Assembly (NCBI RefSeq): GCF_028618695.1
Contig: NZ_JAQIVI010000050.1
Location: 1 to 11,683 of the forward strand
Source: Natrinema soli
Lineage (GTDB): Archaea > Halobacteriota > Halobacteria > Halobacteriales > Natrialbaceae
Direction of reading: 5' to 3'
DNA: 11,683 nt
Part shown: positions 1 to 5,623 of the stretch, in pieces
Numbering within the stretch: position 1 is the first letter of the stretch
Layout of the letters: each line of letters opens with the position of its first letter
The notes under the pieces: model-generated
Told to the model about the DNA's origin: nothing
Database searches by the model: none
Seen by the model: the letters and a program-made list of their open reading frames with translations, nothing else
Made by a program: the position numbers and the translations under genes

Positions 1-36
1 CGCACGGCGAACGTGTTGGTCCGCTTCATCGCTCAT
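1..36 (-). CDS. 5' end of an unidentified gene leaving the window on the left
   Basis: On the minus strand an ATG at 36-34 opens a reading frame of 12 codons (MSDEADQHVRRA) that runs to the window edge. The acidic start MSDE is typical of haloarchaeal proteins. An A/T-rich patch (minus-strand CATCTTTA, about 61-68) lies about 28 nt upstream, where a leaderless promoter is expected, and an inverted repeat lies directly before the start. Twelve residues are too few to name a family, and the frame could be chance. If real, the gene is divergent from the regulator gene at 326. Confidence 0.45.
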   Translation of the reverse strand, partial: MSDEADQHVRRA

Positions 37-38
37 TC

Positions 39-60
39 CAACAGATGCACTCAACTGTTG
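39..60. repeat. Inverted repeat next to the left-edge start codon
   Basis: CAACAG at 39-44 and its exact complement CTGTTG at 55-60 are separated by 10 nt. The repeat sits between the presumed TATA element and the ATG of the left-edge gene, a position suited to an operator. Six-base arms are short enough to arise by chance, so the operator role is a guess. Confidence 0.3.
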
Positions 61-325
61 TAAAGATGACCAATCCGAGGTGAAAGTGAACGTGGTGATA
101 TGGGTGCGAGACTCGGACTGACAGTAACGAGATAGGACGGCAATGGAGTGCACGCGATTCACGCCCACCGTGAACGGCGGGACTCTCTCGCTGTTAAAAG
201 GTAGTTTGGAATGAACCGCCTCGAGGTCAAGCCCCGAGGACATCTCGAGTGCAGCCGAAAACCCGTTCCAGATTAGTATGGTGTTCCTCACATTATTATA
301 CTCTCCTCCCGTAGCCTATGGTACG
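61..325. other. Intergenic region between divergent genes
   Basis: No convincing coding frame was found on either strand. The stretch holds the promoter of the left-edge gene at its start and that of the regulator gene at 293-300. A CTCGAG-containing imperfect palindrome (about 220-252) is the only other structure seen. The A/T content is higher than in the core genes downstream. Confidence 0.5.
293..300 (+). promoter_or_regulatory. TATA box of the winged-helix regulator gene
   Basis: TTATTATA lies 26-33 nt before the ATG at 326, the spacing of an archaeal TATA box to a leaderless transcript starting at or near the ATG. It favours the start at 326 over the in-frame ATG at 278, which lies upstream of this box. 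Confidence 0.6.
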
Positions 326-937
326 ATGTCCGATGATACGCCCCCTCCCGAACACTCATCGCAGGATGGCGGTACCGAACACCGTGATGTAAACGCCGTC
401 GTCGTGGAAGAGTGGGTCGATGAGACGACCCCGTTCGAACGGGTGCACGAGATCATCCGCCGGACTTACGACTCTGAATCCGCGACGCAAATCGCTGACC
501 GCGCCCACGTATCGCCGACCACGGCGCGCAAACACCTGCGAACGCTTGTGGACGCCGGCGAGGTGACGACATCCCAGGACGGACAAACGACGCAGTATCG
601 GCGGTCGGAGACGGCTATCGTTACCGAACATGCACAGTCGCTCCTCGCGGAACGGACTCCAGCGGAAATCGCGTCCGGAATCGCCAATATGAAATCTAAA
701 ATACATGAATGGCGTGAAGAGTACGGCGTCGATTCTCCTGAGGAGTTCGCCCGTGAGTTGGACGTAGACGATGCCGACAGCGACTACGGCGCGGCACTCA
801 CCGAATGGCAAACGACCCGACGGAACCTCGCGCTCGCGCAAGCGGCACTCGCTATCGGTGAGGCTCGTCGCTCTGGTCACCTCACCGGAACAGACACCGA
901 CAACGATGGCGACGGTGGCACGTCCGTCATTGTATGA
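326..937 (+). CDS. Winged-helix transcriptional regulator (DUF7342-like)
   Basis: This 203-residue acidic protein probably binds DNA. After a disordered N-terminus (about 1-35), residues about 37-95 form a winged-helix domain: IADRAHVSPTTARKHLRTLV gives the helix-turn-helix (about 57-75), followed by a wing ending in TTQYRRS. The rest is mostly helical, and the end is Asp/Gly-rich. The architecture matches haloarchaeal regulators of the DUF7342 kind; I recall the family name but could not search it. The start at 326 is chosen because a TATA box lies 26 nt upstream; the in-frame ATG at 278 precedes that box. The last codon overlaps the next gene in an ATGA junction, so the two are co-translated. 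It probably controls its own operon, and the pairing suggests an antitoxin or local repressor role, which is unproven. Confidence 0.72.
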   Translation: MSDDTPPPEHSSQDGGTEHRDVNAVVVEEWVDETTPFERVHEIIRRTYDSESATQIADRAHVSPTTARKHLRTLVDAGEVTTSQDGQTTQYRRSETAIVTEHAQSLLAERTPAEIASGIANMKSKIHEWREEYGVDSPEEFARELDVDDADSDYGAALTEWQTTRRNLALAQAALAIGEARRSGHLTGTDTDNDGDGGTSVIV

Positions 938-1419
938 CCGAAGACAGCGAGGGGGTCTCTCAACAGAGCCAACCGAGCGAACAGTCCGAGGTGTTCGGCC
1001 CTATCGACGCCGGGGCGTTACGCGAGATTCGAGAGCTGTTTGCGGAGATGGAGCCGTTGGTCGAGACGGCGTCACTAGACGATCCATTGGACCCGCAGAT
1101 GCTTTCGGTTGAACTTTCAGACGGTGTCGGGGATGCATCGACTGCTCGGATGGACGTGCGGTGGAGTCTGACTGGCAACTACGCCGTTCACTATACGGAC
1201 GACCGTGACCGGAACTTCCGGTTCGACTGCCACCCGAAACCCGACGCGCCGAGACGGCACTTTCATCCGCCGCCGGACGCCCCAAGCCGCCCTGTGGAAG
1301 CATCATGCATCACCGTCCCCGAGGCCTCCCTCGTCACACGAGCGGTTCTCCAACGATGGCGGTATGCCCACAATCAGGATACGTTCGAGGGCATCAACGA
1401 CGCGGAGAATCCGCCGTGA
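934..1419 (+). CDS. Small haloarchaeal protein with HxHPPPDA motif, possible TumE-like toxin
   Basis: This 161-residue soluble protein has no certain function. After a disordered, Ser/Gln-rich start (1-22) comes a helix (about 27-42), then a beta-rich segment. The core is RWSLTGNYAVHYTD (76-89), DCHPKP (98-103) and HFHPPPDAP (109-117), followed by a C-terminal helix (about 130-147). The pattern of an HY strand, an H-P box and HxHPPPDA is one I associate with a haloarchaeal family related to TumE-type toxins (DUF6516/DUF7718 area); this is from memory and not checked. The gene starts inside the stop codon of the winged-helix gene (ATGA), so production of the two is coupled. The order regulator then small conserved protein, in an accessory-looking spot, fits a toxin-antitoxin-like pair. 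An alternative is a regulator-linked protein of other function. Confidence 0.6.
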   Translation: MTEDSEGVSQQSQPSEQSEVFGPIDAGALREIRELFAEMEPLVETASLDDPLDPQMLSVELSDGVGDASTARMDVRWSLTGNYAVHYTDDRDRNFRFDCHPKPDAPRRHFHPPPDAPSRPVEASCITVPEASLVTRAVLQRWRYAHNQDTFEGINDAENPP

Positions 1420-1510
1420 AGCACTAAGGGTCCGCCAGACGCCCGCGAGACCGGCGCATGCAGGCGATGCGTATCCGTGGTTACACCCACCGCGCGAACG
1501 CACTACTTGA

Positions 1511-1583
1511 CCGCGGGAACCCCACGAGTAAAGCAGCGCTTCGGACGCTGTCCCATAGGCCGGTTCGAATCCGGCCCCGCGCA
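1511..1583 (+). pseudogene. Decayed tRNA-Leu-like sequence without a D arm
   Basis: Much of a tRNA fold is present. Six consecutive acceptor pairs join 1512-1517 to 1576-1581, with a C-C mismatch at the terminal pair. A perfect 5-bp anticodon stem (1534-1538 with 1546-1550) encloses loop CTTCGGA, which would give anticodon TCG. A perfect 5-bp T stem (1559-1563 with 1571-1575) encloses the normal loop TTCGAAT, and the discriminator is A. The 16 nt between acceptor and anticodon stem (1518-1533) form no D arm. The anticodon arm, the TCCCATAGG segment and the CCCGCGCA tail resemble haloarchaeal tRNA-Leu, but the long variable arm is shortened and the anticodon is not a leucine one. I read it as a degenerate copy left by tRNA-targeted integration. 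A functional but aberrant tRNA-like RNA cannot be excluded. Confidence 0.55.
1562..1583 (+). repeat. tRNA 3'-end repeat, copy 1 (possible att core)
   Basis: This is the first of two 22-nt direct repeats that differ at only two positions (C/T at offsets 10 and 14). It covers the T-loop and 3' acceptor strand of the tRNA-Leu-like sequence, beginning GGTTCGAAT and ending CCCGCGCA. The 3' end of a tRNA gene is the usual attachment core for archaeal tyrosine integrases; the att role is inferred. Confidence 0.5.
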
Positions 1584-1615
1584 TGCTTCTCCGAGCAATT
1601 CCGCGAGAAGAAGCA
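1584..1615. repeat. Hairpin directly after the tRNA-like sequence
   Basis: TGCTTCT at 1584-1590 and AGAAGCA at 1609-1615 are perfect complements with an 18-nt loop, starting one base after the discriminator position of the tRNA-like sequence. A second GGAGAAGC (1638-1645) could pair instead with GCTTCTCC (1585-1592), giving an alternative longer-range stem. It might be a processing or termination structure, or part of an integrase arm-site array. Confidence 0.4.
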
Positions 1616-1659
1616 CCGCGACGAGGATTCGAATCAGGGAGAAGCTTCGTTGCGACCGT

Positions 1660-1681
1660 GGTTCGAATTCGGTCCCGCGCA
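1660..1681 (+). repeat. tRNA 3'-end repeat, copy 2 (possible att core)
   Basis: This second copy of the 22-nt tRNA 3' end lies 98 bp downstream of the first and matches it at 20 of 22 positions. No anticodon arm precedes it, and the T stem cannot form well because its 5' strand does not match. It is therefore a bare tRNA tail, as expected if successive elements each brought their own copy of the attachment core. Confidence 0.45.
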
Positions 1682-1712
1682 CTGCGAGACACGAGGGGGA
1701 TGATCGTCTCGA

Positions 1713-1741
1713 GTTCGCGGACGGTGAGCGAAGCGAACCGT
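1713..1741. repeat. Nested inverted repeats
   Basis: GTTCGC (1713-1718) pairs with GCGAAC (1733-1738), and alternatively ACGGT (1721-1725) with ACCGT (1737-1741), around the segment GAGCGAAGCG. Such GAGCGAAGCGA-type sequences are scattered through haloarchaeal intergenic DNA. No function is assigned. Confidence 0.3.
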
Positions 1742-2011
1742 GAGCACTGAACAGATCGTAGAGCGGAATGGGAACACGGATACCATGTCGGTTGATACCG
1801 TCGCTCGAGTCCGTATTCGGCAAGGTAAGCCGACGCTGATATCGATCGAAACTCCTCCCGCGAACCGAGAACCGGGTCGAGGACGGCGACGGGTAGCGAT
1901 CGGTCGCTTCCCCGTGCGATGTCCCGAATCGAATAGCGAAATAATGACAGTAATTTTGAACGCGGCGGAATTCGGATAGAATCGGCAGACGCGCGTCAGA
2001 CGCCCCATAAC

Positions 2012-2018
2012 GCTTATT
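2012..2018 (+). promoter_or_regulatory. Probable TATA box of the dacZ-mscS operon
   Basis: GCTTATT is the only A/T-rich element in the expected place, about 26-32 nt before the dacZ ATG at 2044. The spacing predicts a leaderless transcript. The match to the haloarchaeal TATA consensus is moderate. Confidence 0.45.
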
Positions 2019-2043
2019 CGAGCAGGACCGAGTTGTAGTATCA

Positions 2044-2856
2044 ATGGCCGGGATAGACGACGTGTTCGGGGATCTCTTCGCGAGTGTCGATGCCGTCGTA
2101 CTCTTTTCACCGAGCGGTTCGTACTACGAGCGGTTCGTGGCCGTCGAAGACCTCGATGTGGTCGTCGTCGGCACCGAAAACGCCGTGGGCGCGGAGACGT
2201 TCGTCGAACTCCCCCTCGAGTTCGAGGACATCTCCGAGCGGATCCGATTCGGGCTCGAGGGCGCGCTCGAACAGGGCGTGATCGAAGACGGTGACGAACT
2301 CGCCTGTGCGACGAGCGTCTTCGGGGACGGAATCGATACGGTGTCTCGCGTCCGCGCTGACGCGGAAAACCACACCGGGATCTACGACATCTTTGCCAAA
2401 TCCCGTGCGGACCCCGAAGTGGTCAAGGCGGTCCTCGAGTTGGCGATCGAACTGGGACAGAAGGGACAGAAGGGCAAACCCGTCGGCGCGCTGTTCGTCG
2501 TCGGCGACGCGGGGAAGGTGATGAACAAGTCCCGCCCGCTCTCCTACAATCCCTTCGAGAAATCCCACGTCCACGTCGGCGACCCGATCGTGAACGTCAT
2601 GCTAAAGGAGTTCTCGCGGCTCGACGGCGCGTTTATCATCTCTGACGCGGGGAAGATCGTCTCCGCGTACCGCTACCTCGAGCCCTCGGCGGAGGGGGTC
2701 GACATTCCGAAGGGGCTGGGCGCGCGACACATGGCCGGCGGCGCGATCACGCGGGATACCAACGCGATCGCGATCGTGCTCTCGGAGAGCGACGGGCTCG
2801 TCCGGGCGTTCAAGGGCGGTGAACTCATTCTGGAGGTCGATCCGGAGGCGTACTGA
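2044..2856 (+). CDS. dacZ: Diadenylate cyclase DacZ (c-di-AMP synthase)
   Basis: This 270-residue soluble enzyme condenses two ATP into cyclic di-AMP, the nucleotide that in haloarchaea is linked to osmoregulation. An N-terminal archaeal domain (about 1-110) precedes a C-terminal DAC domain (about 125-270). The catalytic motifs are RLDGAFIIS with DGA at 194-196, and GARHMAG at 226-232. The second motif corresponds to the RHR motif of DisA/CdaA; here the third position is Met (R228-H229-M230). Length and architecture fit archaeal DacZ such as that of Haloferax volcanii, and the family is essential there. The start at 2044 is the first ATG in frame and lies 26 nt after a TATA-like box. The stop is followed after one base by the start of an MscS-type channel gene, so the messenger synthase and a turgor channel are made from one transcript. 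Confidence 0.93.
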   Translation: MAGIDDVFGDLFASVDAVVLFSPSGSYYERFVAVEDLDVVVVGTENAVGAETFVELPLEFEDISERIRFGLEGALEQGVIEDGDELACATSVFGDGIDTVSRVRADAENHTGIYDIFAKSRADPEVVKAVLELAIELGQKGQKGKPVGALFVVGDAGKVMNKSRPLSYNPFEKSHVHVGDPIVNVMLKEFSRLDGAFIISDAGKIVSAYRYLEPSAEGVDIPKGLGARHMAGGAITRDTNAIAIVLSESDGLVRAFKGGELILEVDPEAY

Positions 2857-2857
2857 T

Positions 2858-3625
2858 ATGGTGGATTGGCAGACGTTCGTCAACGAGCCGGCCGTCATCG
2901 CCGCGGCGGTGCTCGCGCTCGGGCTCGTCGTCGGCTATCTCGTCGGCAGGCTCAACGAGGAGTTACTCTCGGCCTCGGGCGTCCCGGAAGCCGTCGAGGG
3001 AACGCCGTTCGAGCGGACGGCCCAGTCGATCGGGACCTCGACGGTCGAGATCGTCGCCCGGCTGAGTTCCTGGTTCATCTACGGGATCGCGGTGCTCACC
3101 GCGATCCACATCGCGCAGTTGCTGGACACTGACGCGTTCTGGCTCCGTGTTACCGAGTTCATCCCGCAGCTGTTCATCGCCGTGCTCGTACTCATTCTGG
3201 GGTTCATCGTCGCGGACAAGTCGGAACTGATCGTCAGCGAGTATCTGCGGGGCGTCAAGCTTCCCGAGGTGTCGGTCATCCCGAAACTGGTCAAGTACTC
3301 CGTGCTGTACGTCACGTTCATCATCGCGCTCGGCCAGATCGGCGTCCACGTGCTGGCGCTGTTGATCCTGCTGACGGTCTATGCCATCGGAATCATCATC
3401 GTCGGCACCGTCGCCTTCAAGGACTTCCTCGCCTCGAGCGCCGCCGGTATTTACCTGCTCCTCAACCAGCCCTACGGGATCGGCGACGAGGTCCGAATCG
3501 GCGACCAGACGGGCATCGTCCAGGAGGTCGACCTGTTCGTCACCAAGATCGAAGACGACTCGGAAGAGTACATCGTCCCGAACCGCAAGGTCTTCGAGAA
3601 CGGCGTCATCCGGATGCGAGACTGA
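2858..3625 (+). CDS. Short MscS-family mechanosensitive channel
   Basis: This 255-residue membrane protein would release solutes on hypo-osmotic shock. Hydrophobic segments lie at about 11-30, 70-90, 101-120 and 145-188. The pore-lining helix region, VAFKDFLASSAAGIYLLL (about 185-202), aligns with the Ala/Gly-rich TM3 of MscS. The beta domain follows (about 204-255: QPYGIGDEVRIGDQTGIVQEV, then EEYIVPNRKVFENGVI, corresponding to the IPNGK region of E. coli MscS). The protein stops directly after it, so the alpha/beta cage domain found in E. coli MscS (286 residues) is absent. The ATG at 2858 is chosen because it sits one base after the dacZ stop; an in-frame ATG at 2819 would overlap dacZ and add a charged, non-conserved stretch. 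Co-transcription with dacZ points to a shared osmotic function, which is an inference. Confidence 0.85.
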   Translation: MVDWQTFVNEPAVIAAAVLALGLVVGYLVGRLNEELLSASGVPEAVEGTPFERTAQSIGTSTVEIVARLSSWFIYGIAVLTAIHIAQLLDTDAFWLRVTEFIPQLFIAVLVLILGFIVADKSELIVSEYLRGVKLPEVSVIPKLVKYSVLYVTFIIALGQIGVHVLALLILLTVYAIGIIIVGTVAFKDFLASSAAGIYLLLNQPYGIGDEVRIGDQTGIVQEVDLFVTKIEDDSEEYIVPNRKVFENGVIRMRD

Positions 3626-3670
3626 GACGGGGAACTCGTCGATTCCGGACGGCTATTCGATTCCAGAGCG

Positions 3671-4492
3671 CTACTCGAGCGAGAGGCCAGCGTGCCAGCG
3701 GTCGACGCCCGCCGCTCGTTTGACGGCGTCCATTTTCGCCAGCAGATGGGTCGCGAGCGTCGCGGTTTCGGCGGCGCGGGACTCTCCTTCGGTCCGGAAC
3801 TCGCCGGTTTCGCGGTTGGCGTAGACAGTACAGACGGCGCCGGCCCGGAGCCCGTACAGACTCGCGAGCGTGAGGATGGCGCTGGCCTCCATCTCGATGT
3901 TGGTGACGTTCGCCGCTTTGAGTTCGTCGACCAGATCGTCGGCGCCGGCGGCTTCGAAGCCGTCGAATCCCGGCCGGCCCTGGCCGGCGTAGAACGAGTC
4001 CGCGCTCATCGTCACGCCGGTGTGATACTCGTAGCCCAGCCGTTCGGCGGCGGCGACGAGAGCGGAGACTACCTCGTAATCCGCGGCGGCCGGATAGTCC
4101 TCGCGGACGTACTCGTCGCTGGTTCCCTCCTGACGGACCGCGCCGGTCGTGATCACCAGGTCGCCGACGGCCATCTCGGGCTGGATCGCACCGCAGGAGC
4201 CGACCCGGATGAACGTCTCGACGCCGACTCGAGCGAGTTCCTCGACCGCGATCGCGGCGGAGGGGCTGCCGATGCCGGTCGAGGTGACCGAGATAGGCGT
4301 CCCGTCGGCCTCGCCCGTCGCCGTTCGGTACTCGCGGTGGTGGGCCCGAATCTCGTACTCGTCCCAGAACGCGACGATCTTCTCGAGGCGCTCGGGGTTT
4401 CCGGGGAGGAGCACGGTCTCGGCTACGTCGTCGGGAGCGACCTCGAGATGGTACTGAACGTCGGCGTTCGGGTCTTCGCTGTCGTGAGACAT
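3671..4492 (-). CDS. udp: Uridine phosphorylase (PNP/UDP nucleoside phosphorylase family)
   Basis: This 273-residue cytosolic enzyme cleaves a nucleoside, probably uridine, with phosphate into base and (deoxy)ribose-1-phosphate. Family marks in order are LLPGNPERL (28-36, phosphate loop), RVGSCG (96-101, phosphate and ribose site) and NIEMEAS (198-204, the acidic nucleoside-binding motif of this superfamily). The length is normal for the family. The start at 4492 gives MSHDSED and lies 29 nt from a TATA box at 4521-4528; a longer frame back to 4579 would overlap that promoter and the divergent gene. Specificity for uridine rather than purine nucleosides is inferred from overall similarity and from cytidine deaminase and a nucleoside-type transporter encoded nearby on the same strand. 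It ends 45 bp from the convergent channel gene. Confidence 0.87.
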   Translation of the reverse strand: MSHDSEDPNADVQYHLEVAPDDVAETVLLPGNPERLEKIVAFWDEYEIRAHHREYRTATGEADGTPISVTSTGIGSPSAAIAVEELARVGVETFIRVGSCGAIQPEMAVGDLVITTGAVRQEGTSDEYVREDYPAAADYEVVSALVAAAERLGYEYHTGVTMSADSFYAGQGRPGFDGFEAAGADDLVDELKAANVTNIEMEASAILTLASLYGLRAGAVCTVYANRETGEFRTEGESRAAETATLATHLLAKMDAVKRAAGVDRWHAGLSLE

Positions 4493-4520
4493 TGAATAGC
4501 GTCGATTCGATCCGACGCTG

Positions 4521-4528
4521 TATATAAA
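4521..4528. promoter_or_regulatory. TATA element apparently shared by divergent genes
   Basis: TATATAAA on the plus strand reads TTTATATA on the minus strand. It is 26 nt before the DUF488 gene start at 4554 and 29 nt before the udp start at 4492. Both distances fit leaderless haloarchaeal transcripts, and no other A/T-rich element exists in the 61-bp gap. Confidence 0.6.
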
Positions 4529-4553
4529 TGCGGGGCGCGCGTACCGTCCCGGT

Positions 4554-4985
4554 ATGGTTCGAGGAACGCTCGCGGACACCTACGTCGCTGCGATTCAGCA
4601 CGAGCTGGTCGAGCTGCCGCCGGACGCGACGCGCGTGGGCGTCGTTCGACGGCCGACGTCGTGGTTTCACGCGGCCGTCGACGAGAACCGACCCGAACTC
4701 GGCCCGCCGGCCGACCTGCTCGAGTCCATGCGCGACGCGGAGGAGGACATGAAAATGCAGGGCCTCTGTGAGGAGGGAGCCCACAACGCCGCGTGGGACC
4801 AGGTCGGGTTCGGCGAGGCGTATCGCGAGTACCTCGAGAACGCTGACGAGGCGCAGGCGGCGGTCGCTGCACTGGACGATCGACTGTCAGCCGGCGAGTC
4901 GCTGGCGCTGGTCTGCTACGAGAACACCGAGAAGAAGCGGTGTCACCGGACGGTTCTCAAGGAATTCCTCGAGACGCAGACTTGA
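4554..4985 (+). CDS. DUF488 family protein
   Basis: This is an acidic 143-residue soluble protein of unknown function. The C-terminal LALVCYENTEKKRCHRTVLKEFLE (117-140) is the hallmark of DUF488: a strand ending in Cys-x-Glu, a short loop and a Cys-His-Arg triad (C121, E123, C130, H131, R132). The conserved residues are often taken as a possible metal or nucleotide site, but the activity is not established. The N-terminal half is less typical of the family and includes VRRPTSWFHAAVDEN (31-45), in place of the usual RPxS segment. The start ATG lies 26 nt from a TATA box shared with divergent udp. A flavin reductase-like gene follows 27 bp after its stop on the same strand, so the two may be transcribed together. 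Confidence 0.75.
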   Translation: MVRGTLADTYVAAIQHELVELPPDATRVGVVRRPTSWFHAAVDENRPELGPPADLLESMRDAEEDMKMQGLCEEGAHNAAWDQVGFGEAYREYLENADEAQAAVAALDDRLSAGESLALVCYENTEKKRCHRTVLKEFLETQT

Positions 4986-5012
4986 GTAGCGGGGCCGTAT
5001 ATCGACGAGGTG

Positions 5013-5606
5013 ATGCACGAATTCGCTCCCTCGGACCGAACGGAACGCGAAATCTCGCGCCTGGTCAAAACCGTCGTCACCCCGCGACCGATCGCTTGGA
5101 TCAGTACGGTGAGCGACGCGGGCGTCGACAACCTCGCGCCGTTCAGCTCGTACAACTACGTCTCACTGACGGAGCCCACTGTGCTGTTCAACACGCCCAA
5201 CGGACCCCGCAGCGAGCTGAAGGATACGGCCCGAAACGCGCTCGAGAGCGGTGAGTTCGTCGTCAATATCGTCACGGAAGCCGATATCGAGCGGATGGAC
5301 CACACCTCCGCGGCCCTCCCGGACGACGAGAGCGAGTTCGATCTCGTCGACATCGAACGCGGCGAGTCGCGAACGGTTTCAGCGCCGCGCGTCGCGGACG
5401 CGACCGTCTCGATGGAGTGTACGCTCCACGATTCGATCGAGGTCCACGACAAGCTGATGATCCTCGGCGACGTCCAGTACGTCCACGTCGACGATGAACT
5501 CCTGACCGACGGCCAGATCGATATGCGCGATCTCGATACCGTCGGGCGGCTCGGCGGGCCGTACTACACCGTCTCCGATCCGCTGCCGTTCGAGCGGCAG
5601 TTCTGA
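5013..5606 (+). CDS. Flavin reductase-like FMN-binding protein
   Basis: This 197-residue soluble protein belongs to the flavin reductase-like, split-barrel FMN-binding group (DIM6/NTAB type). The N-terminal signature is VTPRPIAWISTVSDAGVDN (22-40) followed by LAPFSSYNYVS (41-51), which forms the flavin-binding part. Next come PTVLFNTPNG (55-64), the KDTARNALESGEFVVNIV segment (70-87), and C-terminal beta strands ending in GRLGGPYYTV. Proteins of this group reduce or bind FMN; the partner and substrate cannot be told from sequence. The ATG at 5013 is used; a GTG directly before it at 5010 would add one residue. GAGGTG just ahead of the ATG resembles a ribosome-binding site but is too close to be convincing. 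Its 3' end faces the cytidine deaminase gene 17 bp away. Confidence 0.82.
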   Translation: MHEFAPSDRTEREISRLVKTVVTPRPIAWISTVSDAGVDNLAPFSSYNYVSLTEPTVLFNTPNGPRSELKDTARNALESGEFVVNIVTEADIERMDHTSAALPDDESEFDLVDIERGESRTVSAPRVADATVSMECTLHDSIEVHDKLMILGDVQYVHVDDELLTDGQIDMRDLDTVGRLGGPYYTVSDPLPFERQF

Positions 5607-5623
5607 GAACTGCGCTTCGTGAG

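Larger units (their letters stand above)
1420..2011. other. Gene-poor stretch with tRNA-derived remnants
   Basis: No convincing protein gene was found here. Short frames on both strands are Arg/Pro-rich translations of tRNA-like DNA; the minus-strand ones carry phrases such as GPDSNRP and GAGFEPAYG, well-known artefacts of reading tRNA 3' ends. From left to right it contains a tRNA-Leu-like remnant (1511-1583), a hairpin (1584-1615), a second copy of the tRNA 3' end (1660-1681), a GC inverted repeat (1713-1741), and featureless DNA up to the dacZ promoter. A plus-strand frame at 1740-1979 (79 codons, GTG start) is not supported. Confidence 0.6.

Noticed and set aside
278..325. Longer start for the winged-helix regulator at 278
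   Set aside because: The extra 16 residues would be encoded across the TATA box at 293-300, and MSDD at 326 is a typical haloarchaeal N-terminus.
1511..1583. Functional tRNA-Arg(TCG)
   Set aside because: The anticodon stem-loop would allow it, but there is no D arm, the terminal acceptor pair is C-C, and the body resembles tRNA-Leu. It is recorded as a pseudogene and as a finding.
1303..1823. Minus-strand frames with phrases GAGFEPAYG, GPDSNRPMGQ and GTEFEPRSQ
   Set aside because: These are translations of the complement of tRNA 3' ends (TTCGAATCC), a classic source of spurious proteins. Their composition is Arg/Ser-rich and unlike the acidic real proteins of this genome.
1740..1979. Plus-strand frame of 79 codons starting with GTG
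   Set aside because: No promoter at the expected distance, no recognisable domain, and a basic composition. It lies in the repeat-rich non-coding stretch before dacZ.
3606..4784. Long minus-strand frame overlapping udp in another frame
   Set aside because: It is extremely Arg-rich, crosses the udp promoter and the divergent DUF488 gene, and has no domain.
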